NCBI GenBank assembly: GCA_905397405.1
Contig: CAJPVJ010000753.1
Span: 1-20,741 of the forward strand
Origin: Oppiella nova
Lineage: Eukaryota; Arthropoda; Arachnida; Sarcoptiformes; Oppiidae
Direction of reading: 5' to 3'
DNA length: 20,741 nt
Shown: positions 9,101-19,943 of the stretch, one piece after another
How the letters are laid out: each line of letters starts with the position of its first letter
Position numbering within the stretch: position 1 is the stretch's first letter
The notes under the pieces: generated by a model
What the model saw: only the letters and a program-made list of their open reading frames with translations
Told to the model about the DNA's origin: nothing
The model's database searches: none
Translations under genes and position numbers: made by a program

Positions 9101-12100
9101 GTTTCGGGTTTCTGTGAATATTATAACCGAAAAGTTGAAACAAAAATCTCATTTCGTACTCAACAACAGAGGCTTGCGATGGGTTTGACGGCAAACAATC
9201 GGTGAACACCAGTCACACCAACACTAACTGGTATTTGCATTTAGGGACCTGTAATGCAAGTCCACATCTATCTCCTAAAATATCACTCAATTATTATTCA
9301 TTTTAGCAAAACTTTATGTTTTATCGCTAACTTTGCGAACAATGATTTAATGAATCAACAAGATTATATATAGCTTATGATGTAAACAAATTTCGTATGA
9401 TTTGCATTGCGCTTTAAATATTTATGTTTTAATTTCATTTTTGTCTCAAAATCTTTGAATAAAAGATATTTTCAATTAAGAATTTTACTCCATTTCCTTA
9501 TTTAACTGTTTGTGAATTCAATGTGCAATTTTCATTATATAAACTTCAAAAAAAGTAATAACATTATGTTAAGCCATCATTTCAATTATTTGCCGATAAA
9601 TAAGAATTTAATTAATTCTTGTTTTCCATTAACTCATTGACTCAAATCTCTATCAATTAGAATGAATTAATTATTTTCTAAACAATTGAATTACAAATAT
9701 TTTCATTTAACAATTCATATGCCTTTTAGAACCCGTTTATAATTAGTTGTGATTTATATAATACACCAAAAAATATATTTTTAGAAATATTTATTGATGT
9801 GTCATTTTTGTCTTTATTTATTGTTATTTTTGTTCATTTAATAAAAGTAAGAAATTTTAAATTAATTTAAGAAAACATCAAGAATTTTAAGAGGTTTCTA
9901 AATCCTTTCATAAGAATATTTATTATTGAAACTATTTATCTTATAAAATTATAAATAATATTATCAACATTAAAGATAGAAAATTGTTTTCATTATTATA
10001 AGACTTGTTATCAAATAAACATTTTTGAAAATATTTCAATCCAATCAGTTATAACCTAAAATTCATTAAAAATTGTTTTTTATTTTAGAGAAAAAACAAA
10101 TTTTCCATAACTTCCTTATTATAATTCTTATTTATTTAGAAATTTCAATAACTTTATAAATTTGTTAAAATAAAACCAATAGATTTGCAGATTTGAAGTT
10201 TTCTAATATATAGGAAATTTCTAATATATTCTTATAATATTAGGAAAGTTGAGAAAGAGCAAAAATGTTTAATTAATAATTGAATATTTATCATTGCAAA
10301 TCTCTGGATATCTCATAAGAGAATCCTTTGAAGTGTATAATCAATTTTTAAAATACCTAGACAATCTAAATGTGAGAATTAATAAAATGCAAAGTTTGTG
10401 ATCTTAGGTCACATTCTATGTCATGGAATGATGTGTTGACTCAAGAATTGCTTTTTTATTTAATGAATAGTGTGAGACAAATATTGATAGTATTTGCTTG
10501 GTGATCAAAAATAGTTAGATAAGATGTTTAGATCTTTTAACAATTTGTTAAAAACTTTTTGTTCTTTTCCTGATTCCCCTTATATTTCATATAAATCTTC
10601 TTTATTCATAAAACATTGTTATATACACTGCTATTGCACTTGAATTTAAATACACCTCTCATTTGGTTATAAATCTTAGAAACGATTAGTTGTTTCAAAT
10701 GTTTGATTACATCCTTGAACTACACATTAATCTAACTTTCGGTCACTTTTTACACATTCAAATCAACACAAAACACAATGAAAAGTCATATAAATTCCGT
10801 GTCGTGTTAGAGAAATGAGATAATGTTTATCGGCGGCACCGGTAGTCTCATCAGCTATTATCTCTTGTAAATAACGTCATTCCCACAATTATAACCTATC
10901 CATTAATATATACATAATTTCGTCATCTCTCTCTTGCATTAAGAATTTTGATTATAATTTAATGAATCCTTTCTTATGAAAAGTATATATTATTGATATT
11001 TTCAAGGATTCAGTTTATAATATTTTACACAAATGAAGATTTCAAAATTAGATTCTGAAATTTTATTTTTATTATTTTCTTAGAAAATTAAGCAATTTAA
11101 TTTGCTGTGAAAATCGGTTCTTATCTAATAATACCGTAAACGTTGTGAAAGTGAATCTCACTTAAGACTATAATAAGACCCGTCCCTTTCCCAAACCATT
11201 AAAACTATTATTTTTATACTTTAAAGTTGGAGTCAAATACAAAGTGTAGTTATTATAAAATAAATAATTGTTTATTTGAAAGGATTACAAGAGAACTCCC
11301 TTAGTCATCATTTAATTAAATTAATTATACAATGATTAATGAGCCAAAGATGCACAATCGCTAGTAATTAATATAATAATAACAAAATAAAAAAATTCAT
11401 CACTATTTTACGACTCGTAAAAACAATATTATATTCACCAGCTATGAGGGAACGACAGCCCCACCCTTTCATTAGCTAATTATTTTTACTTTAAATATGT
11501 TTTGGATGTTAATAAACAACGATGTTGTTTTATTAATCCCATAGTTGAATGTGTTGTTTAGATTCTTATATATTCTCATATAATTTTACAATAGGTTTGG
11601 ACAAAAATTTGTGTCAAATTATTTTATTACTGTACATGAATTGCAAAGACGTCGCCAATGATTACATATCCCTTAACAAAACGAAAGGTTTTTGTGATTT
11701 GTTTTATGTATTGATTAGCGCAAGAATTGGCTTAATTTGAGCAGTGATTTAGTTAAGGATTTTTCGTCACATAAGACATGATTAGCCAACAAATGATGAA
11801 ATGTTTAGTTAGCAAAAGAAGGAGAAAAGTTTGAGTCAATATTTGTGGCTTAAGTTGACTCAAAGAATGTGTATAATAATTGATAAAATATATGTGCTTT
11901 GATTTGATCTGAAAATTTTTTGACGAATGCATTGCTTTTTGTGAAGACATGAACTAAACTAATGAAACGAATGGAAACATGAAAAGAGTGAGAGAAACGC
12001 TTTGATGCGAGTCTTAGGGAGTCTTTGGCTTTCATAACAAAAAAGGGGTTTTTATTTAATCATTTATATAATTCCCCTCTTTTTTCGAGCAAATATTTCT

Positions 12101-15100
12101 CATCGCAAATGCATTCGTTGTGTTTGTATTCGTAAAATTGAATTTGAAATATGAAAACGCCTTTTGCTGTCTCCTTCCCACTGCACTCTATGTATTGACA
12201 TATTTAGGCTTTTTCGCCATTTATTCATTCATATGTATTGTAATCTGCAAATGCATTGAATTTCCTTTAGTGTTACGCCCGGGAGTTAGTCTCCAGTTTC
12301 ATCTCTCAGACCAGATTAATGTTAAACCAATTTTTACATAACTGTTTCGATCGGCAAATAAATACATTCAATAATTTATCTCTTTTCCAAATTTTGTCAA
12401 TAGACTTGAAATAATAAACAATTGGATAAACGATTAAGAATTTGATTCATTCATTAAATTTTAAGACTTTTCTTTTCAAATCATTTTCATAATAAGCGAA
12501 ACGAATTGAGAATTTTGTGAATAAGACATTAAATGAACGGTAGTTTGCGATCATATTTATTAAACATTTTTCTTTTATTGATTTTTATAAAAAGAGGGAA
12601 ATCTTAAAAAGTCTAACAAATAGTAGATTTTGATATAAAACACAAAACAAATAAATGGCATTAATATAAATCTATTACTTATTTATTGTTTAATAAAAAC
12701 TCAATTTAATATTGAATGCAATTCTTACAAAACCATATATTCTTTGTAATGGATTTCAATATTTATTGAATACTTGAATTCTTGCTTAATTTAGTTTTGT
12801 TACAAACTTTATAATAAATGGTTTTCTTTGAAAATTGGAGTACTTTTCAAAGTAAAATATTTTATATAAAAATTGCACTCAATTTGTCTCGAATCGTGAC
12901 ATAACTGTACGCTTTCTATCTGTTTATGACATCCAGTCCTCAGACTTGATTAACAAAATAAATGTTTTGCAAAAATAATCATTTATTACTTTAAATAGAA
13001 TTTAATTTAAATAAATATAATACAAAACTCATACTTAAATAAAGAAATGAGTTTTTAAAGACATTCCTAAAAACAAACAAAAATAGTCTCAAAATTAAAA
13101 TTTTGAATAAATTATAAACAAAACAAACATCTCTTAAAATAATCTCAAATTTGATTTATGAATGCTTTATATAACTGTTTCTTTTATTTTCTATTAATTT
13201 ATTTTAATGTTTGTCTGAAAATTATTTTATTTGTAAATAAACTTTTTCAACTTTAAGTGAAATAAACTGCAATAAAACTCATATCTCTTGCGAGACAATA
13301 AAATCAAAAAAGATTACATGATTTGAGTTTAATTTTCAAATGATTTCCATTTATCATAAGAATATATGGCATAAAATTAATTTTTCAAATAAATTCACAA
13401 TAAAAATATTTCTTGAGTTATCAGTTTGTTCTACATATGTATACAATATCTAAAAATAAGCTTTAATTCACAAAAATGATTGCATTTATTAGAGGAAGTG
13501 TTGATGTTTTCACTTTTCTCTAAATATATTGTATTTATGTTTCATTCAAACCGTTTGGTAAAGTGTTGTTAAATGTATAGTAAATCGGATTTAAAAAAGA
13601 AAACGAGTTTAATATGAAATTTTATTTGAAAATATAAATACTGTATATTTAGCATTTATTAACTCTACTTTATTTGACATAAATTACTTGATTGTTATTT
13701 ATAAATCATATACATGTAAGTTTATGTGGTTTTATGATAAAAACTCTTACATTTGATACACACATGAATTGTACGCTTTTGATTAGATATGCCATTCATT
13801 GTATTGCAATTCATGCAAATATAAGGCATAATTTATCCATATTTTATATGTTCATTGATTTGCACGTAATACATAACAAGAATTTTGATGTTTTTTGAAA
13901 TGCCCAATTGACATTTTCTCATTAAATGGTTTTATTTGCGATTAAAACTATCATAAATGTCATAAATAATAGAAAGACGTTTCACTCCTTAATCACTCTC
14001 AAAATCTTTCTGTTTGTCTAATAATAACCCTAATATTTGTCCAAATATTATATAAGTTATTATATCTATAATAATAAAGATTGTTTAATCAGTCAGACTG
14101 TGAGAGCTTTTAGATTGTGTTTAAAACTTTAAATCCTAATCCCTTTCGTGGTGTTAATGTTTGATAATATTTTTTATTTATTTAGGTTTAAAAACGAGTT
14201 AAATAATGTTAACGATTATTTGTCTTTACAATTGAAAGTGTAATAAAACAATTTAATGTTTCAATTAAAAAGTTAGTGACTCTGGTTTTCTCATAAATTC
14301 TTAAGTGTACTTTTTGTTTAATTAAACAAACGTTTATCTCATTTATTTAAAAATTAAAAATTAAACTAAAAACTTGTTTGTTTGCATACACGAATCAATT
14401 TTTGCATATACTGTACAGTATTTAAAAATCAATTAGAAATTCATGATTTTAATGAATATATTTGTGTCTGAATTGAATTAAAAGTGAAAGTGTGATAGAA
14501 ATGTGATTCCGTTCCGAGCGACCACTACCAGCAAAAAATGTTCACTTTTTTCATTGTAACGATTCACTGCATGTATGGCATCTAATGTCACAGAATATAA
14601 AAAGATTGTCTCAAATACACATCCTTTGAAAAAACAAAAAACTAAAAACCACTTTATTTGACACATCGTTTTTTCTGTACATATCATTTCAATGAATTTT
14701 TGTTGGAAATTGTTGTCATTTTCTTTTGACTGTATATACATTTCTCTGTAATAATCACTTATAAAATATTGATTCAAAAAGTTTTAATTAACTCTAAGAG
14801 CAGAACAAACTTAATATTTTCTTTTTAGAGGTTACACTCGAATAACAATTCTGCGAATTCATGGCTTGAAAAATGATTATTACCCGCAAAGGGAAGATCA
14901 ATACACTTATAATTAGTTTATATTGAATATATGAAAGAATTTGTGAATAAGTGGTATATTATAAACTTTATAGCAGTATTCAATACTATTGTTATTTAAA
15001 GATACATAAATATAAAATATTTATTTGTGATAAAAAATTCATGTATTCTTTGCAAAAGCTATTTTCGTCTATAATATTATCAAATGTATGACTAAATTAT

Positions 15101-16110
15101 TGTTATTATTAATAGATATGTTTTATATTTCAAATCTAAACTAAACGCCACTTTTTGGCAATTTTGTATTGAAAGGCCACAATAATAATTATATATATTA
15201 TTGATTATCATTATACTGTAATATCGGAAATTTTTATAACTTCTTCTCTCCTATTGTTCAAACATTTCCGTCATTTTAATAGCGAATTAGATTAACAATA
15301 AATCTAAAAATTATATCAAATCCCTAAAAGAGTAGCTTTTGTTTATTTGATTTATGTTTGATTTTATGCAACAATTCTTTTATGGATTCCTTATTCCCAA
15401 TCAAAATGAAGTTTATTATATCACAACATAATCTTTACAAATGAGTTATTCAATGCACTCTCAATACAATCTAATGAGTCTATTCTTATGTTATTTATAG
15501 AAATGAAAATTTAAATTATTTTTGTACTCGCATTCATTGAATAAAACACTAATCCCACGACTATTTAAGTTAACTATTATTGTATTCACAAATCCCTTAA
15601 CAAATGTCTAACAAACACATCATTAAGAGTTAATTCTGAATTAAATTAACAAAACTGTAATGAATTATCAAATGTAGGTTAATGGCATTGCATTCACCTT
15701 TGGATTATACTCTTTTTAAAACAAATATTTTCACTGAATTTTTTATTTTTACTCTTTGTTTCATATTCATCTCAATGAATCTCTTTTATTGTATCAATTT
15801 ATTCGTTAGTATTCATAGATTTCTTTGTAGAGAACTATATATGAAAATAAAGAAGTATTTCTATTTTGGTATTGATATCACTTTTGCTATCAAACAATTG
15901 AATTCGTGATTTCAATCGCTTTCTTATTCAATAGACTGACAGATGAATAGAAATGAAAAGGATTTCACTTTTATTATAAACAGAAATATATCATCAATGC
16001 TTTGCTTTGAATAAATCAATTCATTTTAATAATACAGATATAATAGTAATATTTATGAAAAACAAAAAACTTTTATTCAAACTTTAAATTTTTTGTAATT
16101 TATATTTATA
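6148..16110. other. About 10 kb AT-rich, gene-poor region
   Basis: I find no recognisable protein domain, tRNA, rRNA or transposon. Small pockets of higher GC that may be functional but cannot be assigned are at 8160-8200, 8820-8950, 9150-9260, 10800-10870, 11440-11470 and 12270-12320. The longest frames are an ATG frame of 75 codons at 15682-15909, a 73-codon frame at 12120-12341 containing no ATG at all, and a minus frame of 99 codons at 14478-14777 opening with TTG. All have the composition of AT-rich noncoding DNA. The region may be intergenic, or may hold a long first intron and 5' leader exon of the glycosyltransferase gene that begins at 16112. Confidence 0.6.
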
Positions 16111-16111
16111 G
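16095..16111 (+). promoter_or_regulatory. Candidate 3' splice site before the GT92 exon
   Basis: A T-rich run (ttttgtaatttatatttatag) ends in AG at 16110-16111 and is followed by sequence with visibly higher GC. Using it, the GT92 coding exon begins at 16112 and carries a leader of about 100 bases before its ATG. That implies a noncoding first exon further upstream, which I could not locate. Confidence 0.4.
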
Positions 16112-16138
16112 GTCAGAACCGACAAAGTGTTTGCTGTG

Positions 16139-16177
16139 ATGTTAGCAATTAGTACTTTATTCAAGTCTTTCACTTAA
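16139..16177 (+). promoter_or_regulatory. Upstream ORF (12 codons) in the GT92 leader
   Basis: If the transcript contains 16112 onward, its first ATG is at 16139 with G at -3. It opens a 12-codon frame (MLAISTLFKSFT) that stops at 16175-16177, 36 bases before the main ATG at 16214. Such an upstream ORF would be expected to lower translation of the main frame. The main ATG has C at -3, a weaker context. No peptide function is implied. Confidence 0.35.
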
Positions 16178-16213
16178 TTGCTGTAATCGTTGAGACGAAA
16201 AACGCGACGACAA

Positions 16214-17938
16214 ATGATTCAGTACTTGTTGCCGACCCGCGCCTACAAAAGGCTCATATACTTCGTGTTCCTGTGGACGTGCGTCTGCTTTCTGGTGTTC
16301 CGGTTGGCCACTAATTACCAAAATGACGGGTCGATGGACTACGTGGACGGACACGCGGCCCAAGTGAGGGGTCTGTTGCAGAAAGTGCCGCTCGACTACG
16401 CGTCCGGCTTTCTTGTCACTATCACCACAGCCAAAGCGACCACTCCCGGCGCCGGCGCTGACCCAAACGGTGCCAAAAACTTTATGAACGCCGAGCCCCA
16501 GGTGGACAACTCTCCACAGCTCAGCGAAAATGACATTTTGACCGCTTTGGCCAATGACTCAAACTTACCGCTCACTTATTGGGCTAAAGTTAGAAAGAAC
16601 CAAAAACTAGTGACCAAACAAATGATAAGCACTGGTTTTAACAAGTCGTGTAAAGTGGAGTTCCCAAGCCTTTATGAACTAGATTATAATAATATTTATT
16701 GGCAACGAATGCCCTCAACGAACGGTACTTTCTATTTGTACGGCGCCTACTTTGATGACCGCTGGAGAGGGGGTCCCCTCGCAATGGTGCGCATACTGGC
16801 AATGGTTGATCGCGTCAATCCGCCCCCAACCACATGCCAGCTATGGTTTGATAAGATCTCAGTTCCTGTTATAGCTCCGGCCACGTATGTGTACGGGTGG
16901 TATAGCAAATGGGGTAACTATAGGGATGGTGTGTTACAGCCCTACATTATAACGTGTAAAATACCCCGAATTAAAGGGTTTCCTAAAGAGATAGCACCCG
17001 ACTCTGTATCACTTGTTGAGGACAAGTGCAGTAAAGCGACCAATAATTTGAAAGTATATAATACTCGGCCGCAAACTAAACAAGACTTTGCTGTCTGTGT
17101 GAAAGGACTGGACTTTTTGCACGAAGACCTCAGCGTACGGTTAGTCGAGTGGATTGAATTGCTTCGGATGTTGGGCACGAAGAAAGTGTTTCTTTATAAT
17201 CTCGAAACACATCCAAACATTACGAAAGTTTTGAATTACTATCAACAGGAGAATGTGGTCGACTTGACCACAATCACGCTGCCGGGCAATCAGCCTAATT
17301 TGCCCGGCTTTAGGCACCTGTACCTGAAAAATAAGTTGACACATAAGCGGCAAAACGAACTGATCCCATACAACGACTGTTTGTATAGAAATCTCTATAG
17401 TTATGACTATTTAGCACTTTTAGACATCGATGAGATAATAATGCCTCTCACTCACAACAATTGGTCTCAACTGATGAGCGAAGTGCAGAAGTTATCGTTG
17501 GCCGAGAAGAACTACACCCGTGCCTCGTATAACGTGCGGAACGTCTACTTCCTGGACGACCTGGGCGTCGGTGAGGAGCAGATGAAGCACACGGAGCACG
17601 AGGTGGGTATCCCGCGGTACCTGCATATGCTTCAGCACGTATACCGATCGAAAAACTACACCAAACCGGGACAGTATGTCAAGTGCTTCCATAACACGGA
17701 GCGTGTGGTATCTCTGCACAACCATTTCCCACTCAATTGCTTTGGTTCGTGCACTACATATTCAATTAGTCCAGAGTTGGCACATCTGCAGCACTACCGC
17801 AAGGACTGTGTCGGACCCCTCAAGAATAGCTGCAAAGACTTTCGCGCCTACACTACACGCGACACCACTATCTTTAAGTATAAGGAAGAGCTCATCCAAA
17901 GAACAACTAATGTCTTGACTAAACTCGGCTTCTTTTAA
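16214..17938 (+). CDS. GT92 family (DUF23) glycosyltransferase, type II membrane protein
   Basis: A 574-residue protein in one uninterrupted exon. The first usable ATG is at 16214: the frame is closed by TAA at 16184-16186, and the codon at 16190 is TTG. A short basic cytoplasmic tail (residues 1-13) precedes a hydrophobic signal anchor (about 14-29), then an Ala/Gly/Thr-rich stem, then the lumenal domain. The catalytic part begins near FAVCVKGLDF (about 292) with the family's conserved RLVEWIELLRMLG segment. The metal-binding acidic motif lies in LLDIDEIIMP, with D404, D406 and E407. Later family-like parts are HNHF (502-505) with a following Cys pair, and HYRKDC (527-532). Sequons are at N143, N170, N335, N416, N433 and N481. 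Known family members, such as nematode GALT-1, transfer galactose to the core fucose of N-glycans in the Golgi. Donor and acceptor here are not knowable from sequence, so no gene symbol is given. The first ~100 codons are GC-richer than the rest. Length is normal for the family. Confidence 0.93.
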   Translation: MIQYLLPTRAYKRLIYFVFLWTCVCFLVFRLATNYQNDGSMDYVDGHAAQVRGLLQKVPLDYASGFLVTITTAKATTPGAGADPNGAKNFMNAEPQVDNSPQLSENDILTALANDSNLPLTYWAKVRKNQKLVTKQMISTGFNKSCKVEFPSLYELDYNNIYWQRMPSTNGTFYLYGAYFDDRWRGGPLAMVRILAMVDRVNPPPTTCQLWFDKISVPVIAPATYVYGWYSKWGNYRDGVLQPYIITCKIPRIKGFPKEIAPDSVSLVEDKCSKATNNLKVYNTRPQTKQDFAVCVKGLDFLHEDLSVRLVEWIELLRMLGTKKVFLYNLETHPNITKVLNYYQQENVVDLTTITLPGNQPNLPGFRHLYLKNKLTHKRQNELIPYNDCLYRNLYSYDYLALLDIDEIIMPLTHNNWSQLMSEVQKLSLAEKNYTRASYNVRNVYFLDDLGVGEEQMKHTEHEVGIPRYLHMLQHVYRSKNYTKPGQYVKCFHNTERVVSLHNHFPLNCFGSCTTYSISPELAHLQHYRKDCVGPLKNSCKDFRAYTTRDTTIFKYKEELIQRTTNVLTKLGFF

Positions 17939-18375
17939 CATATGAGACAATTGTATCCCAAATATATTTAACTCATAAACACCTCAAACATCGCACGGAT
18001 GTATGAATGCCGACATCATTGCGCTCTTTATTACAGCAATTGATCCCAAATTATAGTAGTTTTAAATATTTTACATACAATTCAAGTTCGACTCAAATTA
18101 ATTGAAACACATTTTTGTTTTGGTGTTAAAGCTATTAACGAAACAACAAAAGAAAGACTATTTGTTAGAATATAAGTGAATATAATATAAGTTTATTTAT
18201 AGTTATATTCATATAATTGATATCTAAATACATATCAAAGGCCAACACGACTCAGGAATTAGTGAACTGAGCGGTAATTACAAGAGTTGTGTTGTTGGTG
18301 AGGACGAGGGGCACAAATATGCGGCACTCAGTCTCAGTCTTAGTTATTATCAATAAAGTCCAAACTAAGCCCTAA
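17939..18375 (+). other. Probable 3' UTR of the GT92 gene
   Basis: The region runs from the GT92 stop to just past the first AATAAA on the plus strand (18352-18357). No earlier AATAAA is present, which would give a 3' UTR of a little over 400 bases. The last 130 bases are GC-richer and contain open but short frames on both strands (for example a plus frame from 18240 to TAA at 18354), so part of it may be something else. Confidence 0.35.
18352..18357 (+). terminator. Candidate poly(A) signal for GT92
   Basis: This is the first AATAAA downstream of the GT92 stop codon on its strand. No downstream GT-rich element is clear, so the call rests on the hexamer and its position. Confidence 0.35.
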
Positions 18376-18474
18376 ACTCAAGCCTCGGGTCGTTATCCTC
18401 AACACCTGTCAGAGTACATGAGGCGGAGTGTGAGAGGACTGGTAGTTGTGATGATGTTGTGAAGGGTTGCAAAT

Positions 18475-18866
18475 CTATGGCCAACACTTGGGATCATAAT
18501 ATACATAGTATTCCTATGAAAAGCAAAACATGAAATTTCAATCAAATGACGACTGGTTTTGCAAAATGAATCACAAAATGATAGAAAACACGGCTTCCAG
18601 TGACTGATTGAACGGTACCTCAAGCGCTGGTATGCACTTCACTGACGGCCACATCACACGTATTGTCAGCTTTTGAACTATAATTGCTTTGAGAAAAAGA
18701 TATCCAAATGTCCGCACAGTTTGTCCGCATTTCATATCAATTGACTATAACTTTCATTACGTTAAGACAATACATACCGTATTAAGCGATCGCTATTAAT
18801 GCAAATGATTTTGTATTACCTGTTAAGTGATGTGTTGAACCACTGATGGCATGGGATACCAACCAT
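18475..18866 (-). other. Short coding-like frames with plausible GT-AG sites, minus strand
   Basis: A less AT-rich patch between the two convergent genes. On the minus strand, an ATG at 18866 opens 15 codons (MVGIPCHQWFNTSLN) ending at a CAG/GTAATA donor after 18820. A pyrimidine-rich acceptor follows (intron 18687-18819). Keeping the phase, the next exon gives 21 more codons, with one Cys and two NxS/T sites, up to TGA at 18620-18622. A further GTACCG donor lies after 18619, with a strong acceptor (tttgcttttcatag) before 18513. That last exon reads EYYVYYDPKCWP and then TAG, but only in another phase. The plus strand also shows short protein-like frames here. I take this as evidence for a possible transcript with small exons (a tiny gene, a noncoding RNA or UTR), not as a firm gene model. 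Confidence 0.2.
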
Positions 18867-18870
18867 TCAT

Positions 18871-19813
18871 TAGATCACTTGCTTGGATCAATTGCTTTTT
18901 AAATATTTAATTTATGACTAATTGTATTCATTGTAAAAATGACAAATATTTTGACAAACTTTGTAAATGTGACAAACACTTGGTTTTATGTATTAAAATA
19001 TTATTTAAATTATTACAATTATTGTCACCATTTGTAAGATAATCGGAAGTTTTGTTGATTTTTATTTATTTTTTTCTAAGGATATGTTTGATCCGCACTT
19101 TAATAAACCATTCATCGAAATATAACTATAATTTATTCTGTTTTTTAAAGTTATCACAAAATACTATGTATTAAAGACACAGAAACACTCAAAAATTATC
19201 ACTGAATTTATTATTATATAACACAGAAAACCAGAATTTTGTAAAATAATTTTCAGTGCAATGTATTAATGTCGCAAAATATACTCAAAAATCTAGAGCT
19301 TTTGAATCTGAGTTGACATTAAATCCAAATCCTTGTTATAACTATTATTAAATCTAATATAACTTAATATTTAATACAATTTCAACAACACATTATCACA
19401 AAACTGTTAGTCATATGAATATCACTTAATATTGGAATATATTTTTAAAGTCACAATTATTATCAATATATTTTCATCAAAAGCTTCGGTTTACACGAAA
19501 AATTCAAGTTTAGGCCAATCTATTGTCAATTTATTTTTGATTATATTTATTGATTGAAAATAACAACATATCGATCGGCGAATGCAAAATCAGATTATGA
19601 TTTGATTCCAAGATATTCGAAGAATATCTCAATTGTATTAAATGCTGTGATTATAAGTATTTCACGTTTTTATTCTCATTTTCAAATTACACTTTTATGT
19701 AAATTATTCATAATTATCATCAAAATAATTATTAAAATAACAAACATTTCATTCGTTAACCAATGGTTTACTTTTATTTAAAAACAAAAATCCAATTTTA
19801 AGCTATTGTTCTG
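18871..19813. other. AT-rich intergenic stretch
   Basis: I see no recognisable gene, RNA or repeat. A 75-codon frame at 19554-19781 opens with TTG (in TTGAAAAT) and has the I/K/S-rich composition of noncoding DNA. Confidence 0.6.
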
Positions 19814-19819
19814 TTTATT
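19814..19819 (-). terminator. Candidate poly(A) signal for CCT8
   Basis: TTTATT on the plus strand reads AATAAA on the minus strand, about 125 bases after the CCT8 stop codon. A second hexamer lies at 19773-19778. Either could be used. Confidence 0.3.
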
Positions 19820-19943
19820 AGTTTAAATTTGAGGGCGTTTTGTGAACTAAAAAGTTAAGCATTATTTTAGTCATGAAAAATTATAAAAACAAAATTTTCA
19901 ATTCATTAATCAACTGTAAAAGTTTATAAAATGGAGTGAATGT

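Noticed and set aside
9150-9260. GC-richer patch around a GGTTTGACGGC word, open on both strands for about 20 codons
   Set aside because: Short frames on both strands with no supporting splice pair.
11549-11740. 63-codon ATG frame
   Set aside because: Unrecognised and within the expected length range for so many trials.
12120-12341. 73-codon hydrophobic frame ending near a CCTTTAG acceptor-like site
   Set aside because: It contains no ATG, and the hydrophobic composition is what T-rich DNA encodes. The possible exon from 12271 lacks a good donor.
14478-14777. 99-codon minus frame
   Set aside because: It opens with TTG; from the first ATG it has about 87 residues, no motif, and a composition expected of noncoding DNA.
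15682-15909. 75-codon ATG frame just upstream of the GT92 gene
   Set aside because: Strongly F/I/L-rich, as T-rich DNA gives, and separated by stops from the GT92 frame; no evidence that it is an upstream exon.
16190-16213. N-terminal extension of the GT92 protein by eight residues
   Set aside because: The extension begins at TTG, and the frame is closed by TAA at 16184-16186. The first ATG is at 16214.
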